A stretch of DNA of 64,000 nt from Anaerolinea thermolimosa (GCF_001050195.2 NZ_DF967966.1:65204-129203); one strand, 5' to 3'; counted from the first letter of the stretch, positions 43,528-52,810 are shown. Notes: a model not told the origin generated them from the letters alone. A program made the numbers and translations.

Positions 43528-43555
43528 TTTGATTTGCTTAAAACCATTCTATAAT
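43528..43555 (+). promoter_or_regulatory. Promoter for the aldo/keto reductase gene
   Basis: TTTGAT (43528-43533) and TATAAT (43550-43555) are 16 bp apart. Transcription would start about 65 bp before the ATG at 43629. Confidence 0.5.
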
Positions 43556-43628
43556 AGGTTTGAGCATCTACAGGCTATGCCGGGCGGGTCAATCGGCGAT
43601 TCTATGGATGTAATTCTGGAGGAAGACT

Positions 43629-44612
43629 ATGCAATATCGACCTTTAGGCCGAACGGGCTGGAATGTTTCTGCAATTAGCTTTGGGGCATGGGCCATTGGC
43701 GGTACCTGGGGAACCGTACAGGATGAAGAATCGCTCGCGGCACTGCATCGTGCGGTGGATCTGGGGGTCAATTTTATTGACACGGCCGATGTTTATGGCG
43801 ACGGGCGTTCAGAGCGGTTGATTGCCAGTCTGAAAAAATCGCGCAAGGAAGAGATCATTGTGGCCACCAAAGCCGGGCGGCGGCTCAACCCGCACACCGC
43901 TGAGGGCTATAACCGGGCTAACCTGACCGCTTTTGTGGAGCGCAGTCTGAAAAACCTGGAAGTGGAAGCACTGGATCTTTTGCAGTTACACTGCCCACCC
44001 ACCCAGGTTTACTACATGCCAGAGGTTTTTGGCATATTAGATGATCTGGTTCAGGTGGGTAAGCTGCGTTATTACGGCGTGAGTGTGGAGAAGGTCGAAG
44101 AGGCGTTAAAAGCCATCGAATACCCCAACGTCCAGAGCGTGCAGATCATCTTCAATATTTTCCGAATGCGCCCCACCGAGCTGTTCTTCCCTGAAGCCAA
44201 ACGGCGCAAAGTGGGCATTCTGGCACGGGTGCCGCTCGCTTCGGGGCTGCTCACCGGTAAGCTTAAGCCCGATACGTCCTTTGAACGCGATGATCATCGC
44301 GCCTTCAATCGCAGTGGCGAGGCCTTCGACCGGGGAGAGACCTTCTCTGGAGTGGATTATGAAGTGGGTCTGGCGGCAGTGGAAGAACTGCGCCCGCTGG
44401 TCCCCCCCGGGATGACGATGACACAGTTTGCTCTGCGCTGGATTTTGATGTTTGATGCGGTCACCTGCGCTATCCCCGGTGCCAAGCGGCCTGCCCAGGC
44501 CGAAGAGAATGTGGCCGCGGCCGATCTGCCGCCGCTCTTGCCTGATACCATGGAAAAGGTGAGAGCCATTTACGAAGCGCGTATTAAACCTCTGGTGCAT
44601 CATTACTGGTAA
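43629..44612 (+). CDS. Aldo/keto reductase
   Basis: The protein is 327 residues. The catalytic tetrad is visible: Asp51 and Tyr56 (IDTADVYGDG), Lys81 (VATKAG) and His121 (LLQLHC). The N-terminal RPLGRTGWNVSAISFG and the C-terminal IPGAKRPAQAEEN NADPH-binding segment are typical of the YajO/oxidoreductase branch. It reduces aldehydes or ketones, or acts on sugars, in the cytoplasm. GGAGGAAG precedes the ATG. The peptidase lipoprotein gene starts 3 bp after its stop, suggesting co-transcription. Confidence 0.93.
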   Translation: MQYRPLGRTGWNVSAISFGAWAIGGTWGTVQDEESLAALHRAVDLGVNFIDTADVYGDGRSERLIASLKKSRKEEIIVATKAGRRLNPHTAEGYNRANLTAFVERSLKNLEVEALDLLQLHCPPTQVYYMPEVFGILDDLVQVGKLRYYGVSVEKVEEALKAIEYPNVQSVQIIFNIFRMRPTELFFPEAKRRKVGILARVPLASGLLTGKLKPDTSFERDDHRAFNRSGEAFDRGETFSGVDYEVGLAAVEELRPLVPPGMTMTQFALRWILMFDAVTCAIPGAKRPAQAEENVAAADLPPLLPDTMEKVRAIYEARIKPLVHHYW

Positions 44613-44615
44613 ACC

Positions 44616-46139
44616 TTGCTGCGAACGTTTCTCTCGGCTTTTCGTCTGTTTCGAAAGTTCTTCCCTGTCCTCGCTGTGTTGCTTGGTGCGTGCAACACGG
44701 CGAGGACGACTCCTTCCCCCACGGCATCGCCGGTGGCGCCAACCCTGCCACCGCCGGTGATGTCTTCGGAGGTTGAGCCTTCTTCAGCGCCGCAAATCAC
44801 CAGCACGCCAGCCGCAATCGATCTGCCCGCTCCGGCTTATACCCTGACCGCGGTATATGATGACGCGCGTCACACCCTGAGCGCGCTCGAGGAAATCGCT
44901 TATACCAACCGTAGTGGTGAATCGATTGCCGAAATACTGCTGGTGGTGGATGCCAGCGTGTATCCGGGGGTCTTCCGGCTCAATGCCATTGAATCGAGCC
45001 AGGGGCCGGCTGTCACCCGGACAGGCTGGGAACGCATCTGGCTGCATGTGGGTCTCGACCGCCCCCTTGCACCGGGTGAAGTCATTCGTCTGAGCCTCGA
45101 TTACGAGTTGATTTTACCGGCGCGGATTGCTGATGCTTCTCTGCGCCCCATGGTTTTCGGCTGGTCAGAGCGGCAGATTAACCTGGTAGACTGGTATCCC
45201 TATCTACCACCTTACCGGCCCGGCCAGGGATGGCTGGTGCATCCGCCGGGATTTTACGGAGAGCATCAGGTGTATGAGGCCAGTGATTTCACGGTGAATC
45301 TGCAGGTGATACATGCACCGGCAGAGCTGGTGGTTGCGGCCAGTGCACCTGAACGCCGCGAAGGTGAATGGCGGCATTATCAGCTTCTTCAGGCGCGCAC
45401 GTTTGCCCTTTCTCTCAGTCCGCTGTACCAGACGGTTACCCGTCAGGTTGGTGGCGTGGCGGTGAATGGTTATTTTTTCCCGGCTCATCGCATCGCCGGG
45501 GAAGCGGCCGTTCAAACAGCAGCAGAGGCCCTCGAGCTGTTCGGGAATCTGTTTGCTCCTTATCCCCGCGAAACCCTGGCCGTTGTCGAAGCAGACTTCC
45601 TGGATGGCATGGAATACGACGGCCTGTTTTTCCTCTCCAACGGTTTTTACAACCTTTACAGTGGCGCCCCGGGCGATTATCTGGTCGCTCTGGCCGCACA
45701 TGAAACCGCGCATCAGTGGTGGTATGGGCTGGTGGGGAATGATCAGGCTCTGGAGCCCTGGCTGGACGAGGCGCTTTGCACCTACAGTGAGAAGCTGTAT
45801 TACGAATCCCGCCATCCCGAAGCGCTTTCCTGGTGGTGGGAGGTGCGTGTGCGTTATTATCAGCCGCGCGGTTTTGTTGACGATTCGATCTACAACCCTC
45901 ACAGCGAGGCACAGGCCTACCGGACATATCGAGATGCAGTTTATCTTAATGGGGCAATCTTCCTTGATCGACTCCGTCAGCAGGTGGGGGATGAGGCTTT
46001 CTTTGCCTTTCTCAAAGATTATGCCGGTCGCTTCTCAAAGCAGGTTGCTACCGGAAAAGATTTCTTCAGGGTGTTGAGGGCGCATTCCAGTGCAGACCTT
46101 TCGGGCTTGCTGGGCGAGTACTTTCAGTCCACTCCCTGA
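44616..46139 (+). CDS. M1-family metallopeptidase lipoprotein
   Basis: The protein is 507 residues. A signal peptide (LRKFF and a hydrophobic run) ends in the lipobox LLGAC, and a Thr/Pro linker follows. The M1 catalytic domain has DGMEYDGLFF (equivalent to the GxMEN motif), HETAHQWWYG (HExxH zinc ligands) and LDEALCTYSE (third ligand Glu). It should trim N-terminal residues from peptides at the cell surface. The only plausible start for the signal peptide is TTG 44616, 3 bp after the aldo/keto reductase stop. The ribosome-binding site is weak, so translation is probably coupled. Confidence 0.85.
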   Translation: MLRTFLSAFRLFRKFFPVLAVLLGACNTARTTPSPTASPVAPTLPPPVMSSEVEPSSAPQITSTPAAIDLPAPAYTLTAVYDDARHTLSALEEIAYTNRSGESIAEILLVVDASVYPGVFRLNAIESSQGPAVTRTGWERIWLHVGLDRPLAPGEVIRLSLDYELILPARIADASLRPMVFGWSERQINLVDWYPYLPPYRPGQGWLVHPPGFYGEHQVYEASDFTVNLQVIHAPAELVVAASAPERREGEWRHYQLLQARTFALSLSPLYQTVTRQVGGVAVNGYFFPAHRIAGEAAVQTAAEALELFGNLFAPYPRETLAVVEADFLDGMEYDGLFFLSNGFYNLYSGAPGDYLVALAAHETAHQWWYGLVGNDQALEPWLDEALCTYSEKLYYESRHPEALSWWWEVRVRYYQPRGFVDDSIYNPHSEAQAYRTYRDAVYLNGAIFLDRLRQQVGDEAFFAFLKDYAGRFSKQVATGKDFFRVLRAHSSADLSGLLGEYFQSTP

Positions 46140-46198
46140 CCGCGCATTCTGTTAGGCTCCTGTAAGGTGAAAGTTATTTCTTTTTTGTGGATTTTATC

Positions 46199-46204
46199 TA
46201 TAAT
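46199..46204 (+). promoter_or_regulatory. Consensus -10 box for the Flp pilin gene
   Basis: A perfect TATAAT lies 61 bp before the pilin ATG in an AT-rich stretch. No clear -35 sits at the expected spacing. Confidence 0.45.
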
Positions 46205-46265
46205 GATGTTCAGAGATTCCATTCAGGAATTTATCCATCATCATTTTTCAGAAAGGGGTTATACC

Positions 46266-46412
46266 ATGTTATTCGCTCCGAAGGAAAAAGGTCAAGGTCT
46301 GGTGGAGTACGCGCTGATCCTCGTACTCGTGGCTGTGGTGGTGATTGTCATCCTGGCCCTGCTCGGCCCGGCCATCGGCAACATCTTCAGCAACATCGTC
46401 AACCAAATTTAG
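46266..46412 (+). CDS. Flp/Fap-type pilin (type IVb prepilin)
   Basis: The protein is only 48 residues. A short basic leader (MLFAPKEKGQG) is followed by LVEYALILVLVAVVVIVILA, the classic type IVb pilin hydrophobic helix. A prepilin peptidase cleavage site lies at Gly before QGLVEYAL or just after. It should polymerise into thin Tad-type adhesive pili. No tad assembly genes or prepilin peptidase are in the window, so it is an orphan pilin gene with its own promoter and terminator. AAAGGGG precedes the ATG at 46266; the frame is open further upstream but that part lacks pilin features. Confidence 0.85.
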   Translation: MLFAPKEKGQGLVEYALILVLVAVVVIVILALLGPAIGNIFSNIVNQI

Positions 46413-46433
46413 TCATCTCGCTTTCGCCGTTGC

Positions 46434-46467
46434 AGAAAGGCGCCCGCTGAGGGCGCCTTTCTGGTTT
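46434..46467 (+). terminator. Terminator after the Flp pilin gene
   Basis: AGAAAGGCGCCC (46434-46445) pairs perfectly with GGGCGCCTTTCT (46451-46462) around a 5-nt loop. The T-run is partly within the stem. It lies just before the SDR gene start. Confidence 0.7.
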
Positions 46468-46478
46468 ATACTTAAAGG

Positions 46479-47210
46479 GTGGAAATTCGGGGCAAGACAG
46501 CACTCATCACCGGTGGTGCGGTACGGGTAGGCAGGGTGATCAGCCTGGCTCTGGCGCAGGCCGGGGCCAATATTGCTGTCCATTACCATACTTCCAGGGA
46601 AGAAGCTGAAACCGTGGTCGCCGAGGCGCGTTCACTAGGGGTGCAGGCGGCTTCTTTTCAGGCAGATCTGGCAGAAGCCGGACAGAGTGTGGCGCTGGCC
46701 GAGCAGGTGCTGGCATTCTTCGGCGGGGTGGATATTCTGGTTTACGGGGCGTCGCTCTTTCAGACGACACCCTTTCCTGCCGCTGACCCGATGCTCTTTC
46801 GGCGCATCACGGCGGTATCCATTGATGGGGCGTTTCACCTGGTTAATGCTTTGGCTCCCGCGATGCGCGAACGGGGTGCGGGGTGTATCATTACCCTGAT
46901 CGATTCCTCTGCCTGGAAGCCCTGGCATAATTTCACGGCCCATGCCGCAGGCAAGGCTGGTTTGCTCGCCCTCACCCGGCAGTTTGCGCTGGAGCTGGCC
47001 CCCACAGTGCGGGCGAACGCCATTGCCCCCGGGCCGGTGCTCCCCCCGGCGCATTACACGCCGGAGAAGATTGCCCGCGATGCCAGCCGCAACCCGCTGG
47101 GACGCTGGGGCAGCCCGCAGGATGTGGCGGATGCGGTTCTTTACCTGGTGAAAGCAGATTTTCTCACGGGTGTGGTGCTCCCTGTAGACGGCGGCGAGTC
47201 CCTGCGTTGA
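46479..47210 (+). CDS. Short-chain dehydrogenase/reductase with His in place of catalytic Tyr
   Basis: The protein is 243 residues. The cofactor loop TGGAVRVGR with a following HYHTSR resembles NADPH-using pteridine-reductase-like SDRs. The fold continues to the end (NAIAPGPVLPP, LTGVVLPVDGG). The YxxxK active site reads HAAGK: Lys159 is kept but residue 155 is His. The usual NNAG-type motif is VYGAS. The protein may have altered or lost reductase chemistry. The GTG start at 46479 is close behind the pilin terminator with AAAGG just upstream. Confidence 0.8.
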   Translation: MEIRGKTALITGGAVRVGRVISLALAQAGANIAVHYHTSREEAETVVAEARSLGVQAASFQADLAEAGQSVALAEQVLAFFGGVDILVYGASLFQTTPFPAADPMLFRRITAVSIDGAFHLVNALAPAMRERGAGCIITLIDSSAWKPWHNFTAHAAGKAGLLALTRQFALELAPTVRANAIAPGPVLPPAHYTPEKIARDASRNPLGRWGSPQDVADAVLYLVKADFLTGVVLPVDGGESLR

Positions 47211-47297
47211 ACCAGGCTCGATGAAGATGGGAAGGTATAATACGAAGGTGAAACCGGAAATTTCACGTCGATTTCCAGGCGTGTTTTGGAAACAGAT

Positions 47298-50200
47298 ATG
47301 TCCTTTTTAGAAAAGAAACAATTCGCGGCCGCGCTTTCGATGTTTAACCTTTATCGTGATTTCTCTCCGGCGTATCTCATGCGGGGGCAGGAATATGTCG
47401 AGGGTGGTCTTCTTACCCTGGTAGAGCATGGAGATACCTTTCTTCTTTGCGAGTTTAAGGGAGATTCCGCGCACCGCATCCGCCTGGAATGGCGAGACCA
47501 ACGGCTGGTCGGTCGGTGTGCCTGCCCGGTGGCTGCGAGGAATGTTTTCTGTGCCCACCTGGCCGGTGCGGCCATCCTGGGGCGGAATATTCTGAATGAA
47601 GAAATTAAGAATTCCTGGCAAAACCAGCTGGTTTTTATTCAGGAAACTCCCCTCAAACATGAGAAAAAGGCCCCGGCAACAGGCGGCGACTACTTTTTAC
47701 TCTTCATGCTCATCGAAAGCGATCATGAATGGTCGATTCGTCCGGCCATCGCCGCGATGCGTAAATTGTCAGGTGCACTTCCAGATGAGATTCTTTCCTC
47801 TCCGCAGGAAATGCCTGCCTTTCTGGGAGAAAATCCTGAGCTGTTGAATCAATTCACGATGCGCCCCAATCGCTCCCTGGACGCAGCGCATTGCGTCAAC
47901 CTTCCGCCTGAGGCGGTGAGGCTGGCAAAGTTACTTCAGGCGGTTCGTTCTGTTCAGGGATATAACCCCTACGCTTCTACCAATACCCTGCATCAGGTGA
48001 TGATCCGGGAAGCCCTTGTCCTTCTGCGGCAAACAGGCTGGCCGCTTTACTGGGTGGAAGAAAGTTTCAACACCCTTCATCTGGTTGCGGGTCCACTGCG
48101 CCTTCCTGCGGATAAACTTCAAGTAGTGCTGGATGCTCGAAAAAAAGAGAACGGCGATCTGATGGTGCGTTTTGCTTTCCACCTCAACCGTCAACCGTGG
48201 AAGAGCCGCTCTAAACCCCGGGTTATTCTGGAATCACCGCTCTGGCTGTTGAGTGGGGATATGCTGGCCGAAGTGGAATCGACGGTGGAGGCAGAACAGC
48301 TGGATAACCTTCTTAAGACCAGAGAGTTACTCATCCCCGCCGCTGAGACGCCGTTATTCATGGAAGAATATCTTCCAAGACTGGCGGAGCAGTTCCCGGT
48401 AGTGGGAGATGGCATTCGTCAGGTGCTGGTTTGCGAGTCGCCATTACCCCGTCTGTATCTGGAAGAGAAAAAAGGCCAGTTGAACGTCTGGCTTCGGTTT
48501 GGTTATGGCGAGTATGAGCTACCCTATGAGGATGCATCTCCGGAAATACACACCCGGTTTGATCTGGAGCAGAACGCCTACGTAAAGATCCAGCGCCAGC
48601 TTGAGGCCGAACAGGAAGCGTTCAGGAAGGTGTCTCAATACGGGCTCAAACGTGCCGCCGGATCGAATGGCCTGTTCAATCTGCGCGCCCGGGTTGACGT
48701 GGTGGACTTTCTGATGAAGTACCTGCCCCGCGCTGTGCAGGATGGCTTTGAAATTTACGGCGAGGAAAAGATCAAAAGCGCACGGGTCAATCGCCTGAAG
48801 CCGACCCTCTCATTTTTCATTTCCTCGAATATCGATTGGTTCGATCTTCAGGTTTCGGTCAGGTTTGGCGATGTGGAGGCGGCCTTTGGTGAAGTCTACC
48901 GGGCGCTGAAAAACAATCAGCGTTACGTCAAGCTGGCCGATGGTTCCATCGGGGAGCTGCCGGAGGAATGGGCTGAGCGTTACAGGCATCTCTTTGGCCT
49001 GAGCAAGGAAACTGCCGGTGGCTTACGCTTCGAGAAGAACCAGATTTCTCTGCTGGATCAACTGTTGAGAGAAGAACCTGAACTGACAACCGACGAGGAA
49101 TTTCAACGCCGCCGCGAGCGGCTGCGGGCGGTATCCTCGATTGCCCCTCAGCCACTGCCCCGGGGTCTGCAGGGTGAATTGATGGCTTACCAGAAAGCCG
49201 GTTACGACTGGTTGCACTTTTTGCATGAGGTGGGTTTCGGTGGTTGCCTGGCTGATGATATGGGGCTGGGAAAAACCCTGCAGGTGCTGGCTTTTCTGCT
49301 TTCTCTCAAGGAGCAGGGGGCCTCGACCCATGCCAGCCTGGTGGTGGTGCCGCGCTCTCTGCTTGCGAACTGGCAACGGGAGATTGAAAAGTTCGTGCCA
49401 TCGCTGCGCGTCCTGCAATATCACGGTCAGTTGCGCGTCAAAGAGGTGTCCCTCTTCGATCAATACGATCTTATCCTGACCACGTACGGAATTGTCGTGC
49501 GAGACATCAAAGAATTGCGCGGATACACCTTTCATTACGCTATCCTCGACGAATCGCAGGCCATCAAAAACCCGCTTTCGCAGGCGGCCAAAGCCTGCCG
49601 ACTGCTTAAAAGCGATCACCGCCTGGTGATGACCGGCACGCCTGTCGAAAACAACACCTTTGAGCTGTGGTCGCAGTTCGAATTTATCAACCCTGGCCTG
49701 CTGGGGAGCATTCACTCTTTCCGTGATCAGTTCAGCCGTCCCATTGAGGCTCAGAAGGATGAAGCCAGCGCACGCCTGTTACGGCAAACGGTTTATCCCT
49801 TTATCCTGCGCCGAACCAAGGAACAGGTGGCTCCATATCTGCCGCCCCGCAGTGAGGAAGTGGTTTACGGCGAGATGGAAACGTCGCAGAAACGGCTTTA
49901 TCATCAGGTGCGCGAGGAATACCGCAACCAGTTGCTTAACCTGATTGAGGAAGAGGGCCTTCAGGATTCGCGGATGAAGATTCTTGAAGGGTTGTTGCGG
50001 CTTCGGCAGATTTGCATCCATCCCCGGCTGGTGTTCTCCAATTTCCGCGGCGAATCGGCGAAGTTCGAGCTGGCGCTGGAACACCTCACCACACTTCAGG
50101 CCGAAGGCCATAAAGCGCTGGTCTTCTCGCAGTTTGTGGAGAGCCTCAGGCTGCTGCGCGCCGAACTGGATGCGCGGCAGATTCCGTATGCTTACCTGGA

Positions 50201-50561
50201 CGGACAGACCAGTGACCGGCAGGGGCAGGTTGACCGGTTTCAGAACGATCCGGCGATTCCGTTTTTCCTCATCAGCCTGCGAGCGGGCGGGGTAGGGCTG
50301 AACCTGACGGCGGCCGATTACGTCATTCACCTTGACCCATGGTGGAACCCGGCGGTTGAGATGCAGGCCAGTGACCGCACGCACCGCATCGGGCAGGATA
50401 AGCCGGTCTTTATTTATAAATATATCCTGCGCGATACCGTAGAAGAGAAGATCCTTCTTCTTCAGGAACACAAACGACAGCTGGTGGAGCAGTTGATCCA
50501 GACCGATGGCTCCATCTTTAAGAATCTGGGCGTGGAAGACGTGCAGTATCTCTTCAGCTGA
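47298..50561 (+). CDS. SNF2-family helicase with SWIM zinc finger
   Basis: The protein is 1087 residues. A SWIM-type finger lies near residues 60-85 (CACP...FCAHLAGA, pattern CxCx(n)CxH). A long middle region has no motif I recognise. The C-terminal half is a complete SNF2 ATPase: DDMGLGKTLQVLAF (Walker A), LDESQAIKNP (DExx box), MTGTPVENN, LRAGGVGLNLT and SDRTHRIGQDKPV. Bacterial proteins of this layout (HepA-like) remodel protein-DNA or transcription complexes. The ATG at 47298 is preferred; a TTG four codons earlier is possible. It is monocistronic. Confidence 0.92.
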   Translation: MSFLEKKQFAAALSMFNLYRDFSPAYLMRGQEYVEGGLLTLVEHGDTFLLCEFKGDSAHRIRLEWRDQRLVGRCACPVAARNVFCAHLAGAAILGRNILNEEIKNSWQNQLVFIQETPLKHEKKAPATGGDYFLLFMLIESDHEWSIRPAIAAMRKLSGALPDEILSSPQEMPAFLGENPELLNQFTMRPNRSLDAAHCVNLPPEAVRLAKLLQAVRSVQGYNPYASTNTLHQVMIREALVLLRQTGWPLYWVEESFNTLHLVAGPLRLPADKLQVVLDARKKENGDLMVRFAFHLNRQPWKSRSKPRVILESPLWLLSGDMLAEVESTVEAEQLDNLLKTRELLIPAAETPLFMEEYLPRLAEQFPVVGDGIRQVLVCESPLPRLYLEEKKGQLNVWLRFGYGEYELPYEDASPEIHTRFDLEQNAYVKIQRQLEAEQEAFRKVSQYGLKRAAGSNGLFNLRARVDVVDFLMKYLPRAVQDGFEIYGEEKIKSARVNRLKPTLSFFISSNIDWFDLQVSVRFGDVEAAFGEVYRALKNNQRYVKLADGSIGELPEEWAERYRHLFGLSKETAGGLRFEKNQISLLDQLLREEPELTTDEEFQRRRERLRAVSSIAPQPLPRGLQGELMAYQKAGYDWLHFLHEVGFGGCLADDMGLGKTLQVLAFLLSLKEQGASTHASLVVVPRSLLANWQREIEKFVPSLRVLQYHGQLRVKEVSLFDQYDLILTTYGIVVRDIKELRGYTFHYAILDESQAIKNPLSQAAKACRLLKSDHRLVMTGTPVENNTFELWSQFEFINPGLLGSIHSFRDQFSRPIEAQKDEASARLLRQTVYPFILRRTKEQVAPYLPPRSEEVVYGEMETSQKRLYHQVREEYRNQLLNLIEEEGLQDSRMKILEGLLRLRQICIHPRLVFSNFRGESAKFELALEHLTTLQAEGHKALVFSQFVESLRLLRAELDARQIPYAYLDGQTSDRQGQVDRFQNDPAIPFFLISLRAGGVGLNLTAADYVIHLDPWWNPAVEMQASDRTHRIGQDKPVFIYKYILRDTVEEKILLLQEHKRQLVEQLIQTDGSIFKNLGVEDVQYLFS

Positions 50562-50611
50562 TTGCCCCCTTTGATACCTCCATCCTTGACGCTTTCTTGA
50601 TCTTGAACCTC

Positions 50612-50640
50612 TTGACATTCATGACCAGCTCTCATACAAT
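50612..50640 (+). promoter_or_regulatory. Near-consensus sigma-70 promoter of the GntR/SPFH operon
   Basis: TTGACA (50612-50617) and TACAAT (50635-50640) are separated by exactly 17 bp. Transcription should begin near 50647, directly before the operator palindrome. Confidence 0.75.
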
Positions 50641-50651
50641 TCATTCAATGA

Positions 50652-50668
50652 TACAATGATACATTGTA
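50652..50668. promoter_or_regulatory. GntR-type operator
   Basis: TACAATG-ATA-CATTGTA is a perfect inverted repeat just after the predicted transcription start and before the regulator's ribosome-binding site. Extra half-sites (ATACAAT) lie upstream within the -10 region. It is the expected place for autorepression by the YtrA-type regulator. Confidence 0.65.
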
Positions 50669-50681
50669 TGGAGGTCAGACG

Positions 50682-51092
50682 TTGACCGTTGAACTGCACT
50701 TTCAGCTGGATTTTCGCTCTGGAACTCCGATTTACGAGCAGATTGTAGAGGAAGTGCGTCGGCGTATCCACGGCGGGCAATTGAAACCAGGCGACCAGCT
50801 CCCCACGGTGCGTCAGCTGGCGCTGGAATTGCGGGTCAATTTCAATACGGTGGCGCGTGCTTACCGCATTCTCGACGAAGCGGGGATGATTTCTACCCAG
50901 CAAGGGCGCGGCACGTATATCCTTGCCCCGCCGGATGCCGATCATGGCGAGCGCCTGCGGCAGGTCACGTTAGAACATCTGGCTGAAGATTTTGCGCAGC
51001 AGGCACTGCGATTGGGATACTCCCCCCGAGTCATTCGGGAAGCCTTTGAGAAGGCGCTTCTCAGAGGGTTATCAGATGAGTCGAATGGTTGA
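50682..51092 (+). CDS. GntR-family regulator, YtrA subfamily
   Basis: The protein is 136 residues. The winged helix reads IYEQIVEEVRRRIHGGQL, DQLPTVRQLALELRVNFNTV and QQGRGTYI. Only a short helical tail of about 50 residues follows instead of a full effector domain, the mark of YtrA-type GntR proteins, which often govern ABC transporter operons. The TTG at 50682 is chosen because GGAGG lies 7 bases upstream; a TTG at 50664 would overlap the operator and this ribosome-binding site. It is first gene of the SPFH/SdpI/ABC operon and probably represses it. Confidence 0.88.
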   Translation: MTVELHFQLDFRSGTPIYEQIVEEVRRRIHGGQLKPGDQLPTVRQLALELRVNFNTVARAYRILDEAGMISTQQGRGTYILAPPDADHGERLRQVTLEHLAEDFAQQALRLGYSPRVIREAFEKALLRGLSDESNG

Positions 51093-51108
51093 GCAAAGTG
51101 AGGGTGAT

Positions 51109-52074
51109 ATGGCAAAAACAATGACAACTCCGTCTGGAGAGGGTCAATCTTCCCGGTTGACGGCGAAGAAAAGTGTCGATGAGCATATGAATCCGGCGGC
51201 GCTGGCGCTCTTTATCATTCTGTTGATAGCCGGGGTGCTGGTTGCCATTCTTATGGATACGGCCGGAGTGCCTGACGGGTGGACCGGGTTGACCTTCGCA
51301 CTCTTTCTACTACTGGGCACCTATATTTTGTTTGCCTTTAAGGTGGCACGTCAGTGGGAGAAAGCCGTGGTTCTGCGGCTGGGGAGGTTCCATTCCCTGC
51401 GCGGGCCGGGAGCCTTCTGGATTATTCCGGTCGTCGACAGCATTTCGAACTGGATCGATCAGCGCGTGCTGGTAACCCCCTTTTCTGCCGAGAAAACCCT
51501 CACCCGTGATACTGTGCCGGTAAATGTGGATGCCGTCCTCTTCTGGGTGGTGTGGGATGCCGAGAAAGCGGCACTGGAAGTGGAGGATTACCGGACGGCG
51601 ATTGCCTGGGCGGCGCAGACGGCCCTGCGTGAGGTCATCGGGCAGATGCCCCTGGCCGATATTCTCATCGGGCGGGCGCGGATGGACGCCGAATTGCAGA
51701 AGATCATTGACGAACGCACCACCCCCTGGGGAATCACCGTGCAATCGGTGGAGATTCGGGATGTGATCATTCCTCAGGGGCTGGAAGAGGCGATGAGCCG
51801 TCAGGCGCAGGCCGAACGTGAACGGCAGGCGCGCGTCATCCTGGGCGAGTCTGAAAAACAAATTGCCGAAAGCTTCGCTGAGGCTTCACGGGCCTATCAG
51901 AATAATCCCACAGCTCTGCACCTGCGCGCCATGAACATGCTCTTTGAAGGGCTTAAAGAGAAGGGCGCGCTGGTCATCGTGCCATCCAGCGCGGTGGATA
52001 CGATGAACCTGGGCGGCTTAAGCGGGATGGTTTCGCTGGCGCAACAGAACCTCTCTCCCGAACCCGGGGAGTAA
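51109..52074 (+). CDS. SPFH/stomatin-like membrane protein (slipin)
   Basis: The protein is 321 residues. Two N-terminal hydrophobic segments (about 30-75) anchor it. An SPFH/band 7 domain follows (VARQWEKAVVLRLGRFHSL, GPGAFWIIPVVDS, ALREVIGQMPLADIL), with a helical tail (RQAQAERERQARVILGESEKQ) that drives oligomerisation. Slipins form membrane scaffolds and often sit beside NfeD-type or envelope-stress genes. The ATG at 51109 has GAGGGTG just upstream. ATG 51076, which would overlap the regulator gene by 17 bp, also has a plausible site. Confidence 0.9.
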   Translation: MAKTMTTPSGEGQSSRLTAKKSVDEHMNPAALALFIILLIAGVLVAILMDTAGVPDGWTGLTFALFLLLGTYILFAFKVARQWEKAVVLRLGRFHSLRGPGAFWIIPVVDSISNWIDQRVLVTPFSAEKTLTRDTVPVNVDAVLFWVVWDAEKAALEVEDYRTAIAWAAQTALREVIGQMPLADILIGRARMDAELQKIIDERTTPWGITVQSVEIRDVIIPQGLEEAMSRQAQAERERQARVILGESEKQIAESFAEASRAYQNNPTALHLRAMNMLFEGLKEKGALVIVPSSAVDTMNLGGLSGMVSLAQQNLSPEPGE

Positions 52075-52155
52075 GCCTTCTCGTCGGGAAGCTTAATCTT
52101 GAAGAGGGCAGCGTTTGGGCTCCCCTCCAACTTCGATCTGTTATGGAGGAAAACA

Positions 52156-52809
52156 ATGACCATTCGAAGGACGTTGCTGATTCTTGTGGTGTTGACCGTA
52201 CTGGGGCTGGCTGGCAGCCTGCTGGCGGCCCCGCTTCTGCCTGAGAGGGTGCCCTCTCACTGGAATGCCGCCGGGGAGATTGACGGTTATTCTTCCCGAA
52301 ATACCGCGCTCTACCTGATGCCCGCCTTGATGTTCGGGTTGGGGGTGATGATCCTTTACATTCCGCAAATTGACCCGCTGCGTGCCAATGTAGAGAAATT
52401 CCGTACCACCTACAACTGGGCGGTGGTCGGTTTTGCGGTCTTCATGCTTTACATGCACGCGCTTACCCTGCTGGCGGGTCTGGGAGTGGCGTTTAACATG
52501 TCGTCTGTGATGCTACCGGCGATGGGAGGGCTGTTCTTTGGGCTGGGTTTTCTGCTCGATCATGCCCGGCGCAACTGGTTTATTGGCATCCGCACCCCCT
52601 GGACGCTCTCCAGTGACCGCGTGTGGGAGAAAACCCACCGGCTGGGCGGGCTGTTGTTTAAGGTCGCCGGTCTGCTGGTGATTGGCGGGGCGCTTCTGCC
52701 CGGAGAAATCAGTTTCTGGGTGATGTTCGGCCTGATTATGGTGGCGAGTTTCGTGCCGGTGGCTTATTCGTATGTGGCCTTCAGGCAGGAACAACAGAGG
52801 GGCGGGTAA
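52156..52809 (+). CDS. SdpI/DUF1648-family membrane protein
   Basis: The protein is 217 residues with six predicted membrane helices. The N-terminal DUF1648 motif reads PSHWNAAGEIDGYSSR and the SdpI part GIRTPWTLSSDRVWEKTHR. In Bacillus subtilis SdpI protects against the SdpC toxin and controls its repressor. Here it sits in a GntR-regulated operon with a slipin and an ABC transporter, which suggests envelope-stress or antimicrobial-peptide immunity; this is inference. TATGGAGG precedes the ATG at 52156. Two parS sites follow it. Confidence 0.88.
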   Translation: MTIRRTLLILVVLTVLGLAGSLLAAPLLPERVPSHWNAAGEIDGYSSRNTALYLMPALMFGLGVMILYIPQIDPLRANVEKFRTTYNWAVVGFAVFMLYMHALTLLAGLGVAFNMSSVMLPAMGGLFFGLGFLLDHARRNWFIGIRTPWTLSSDRVWEKTHRLGGLLFKVAGLLVIGGALLPGEISFWVMFGLIMVASFVPVAYSYVAFRQEQQRGG

Positions 52810-52810
52810 A

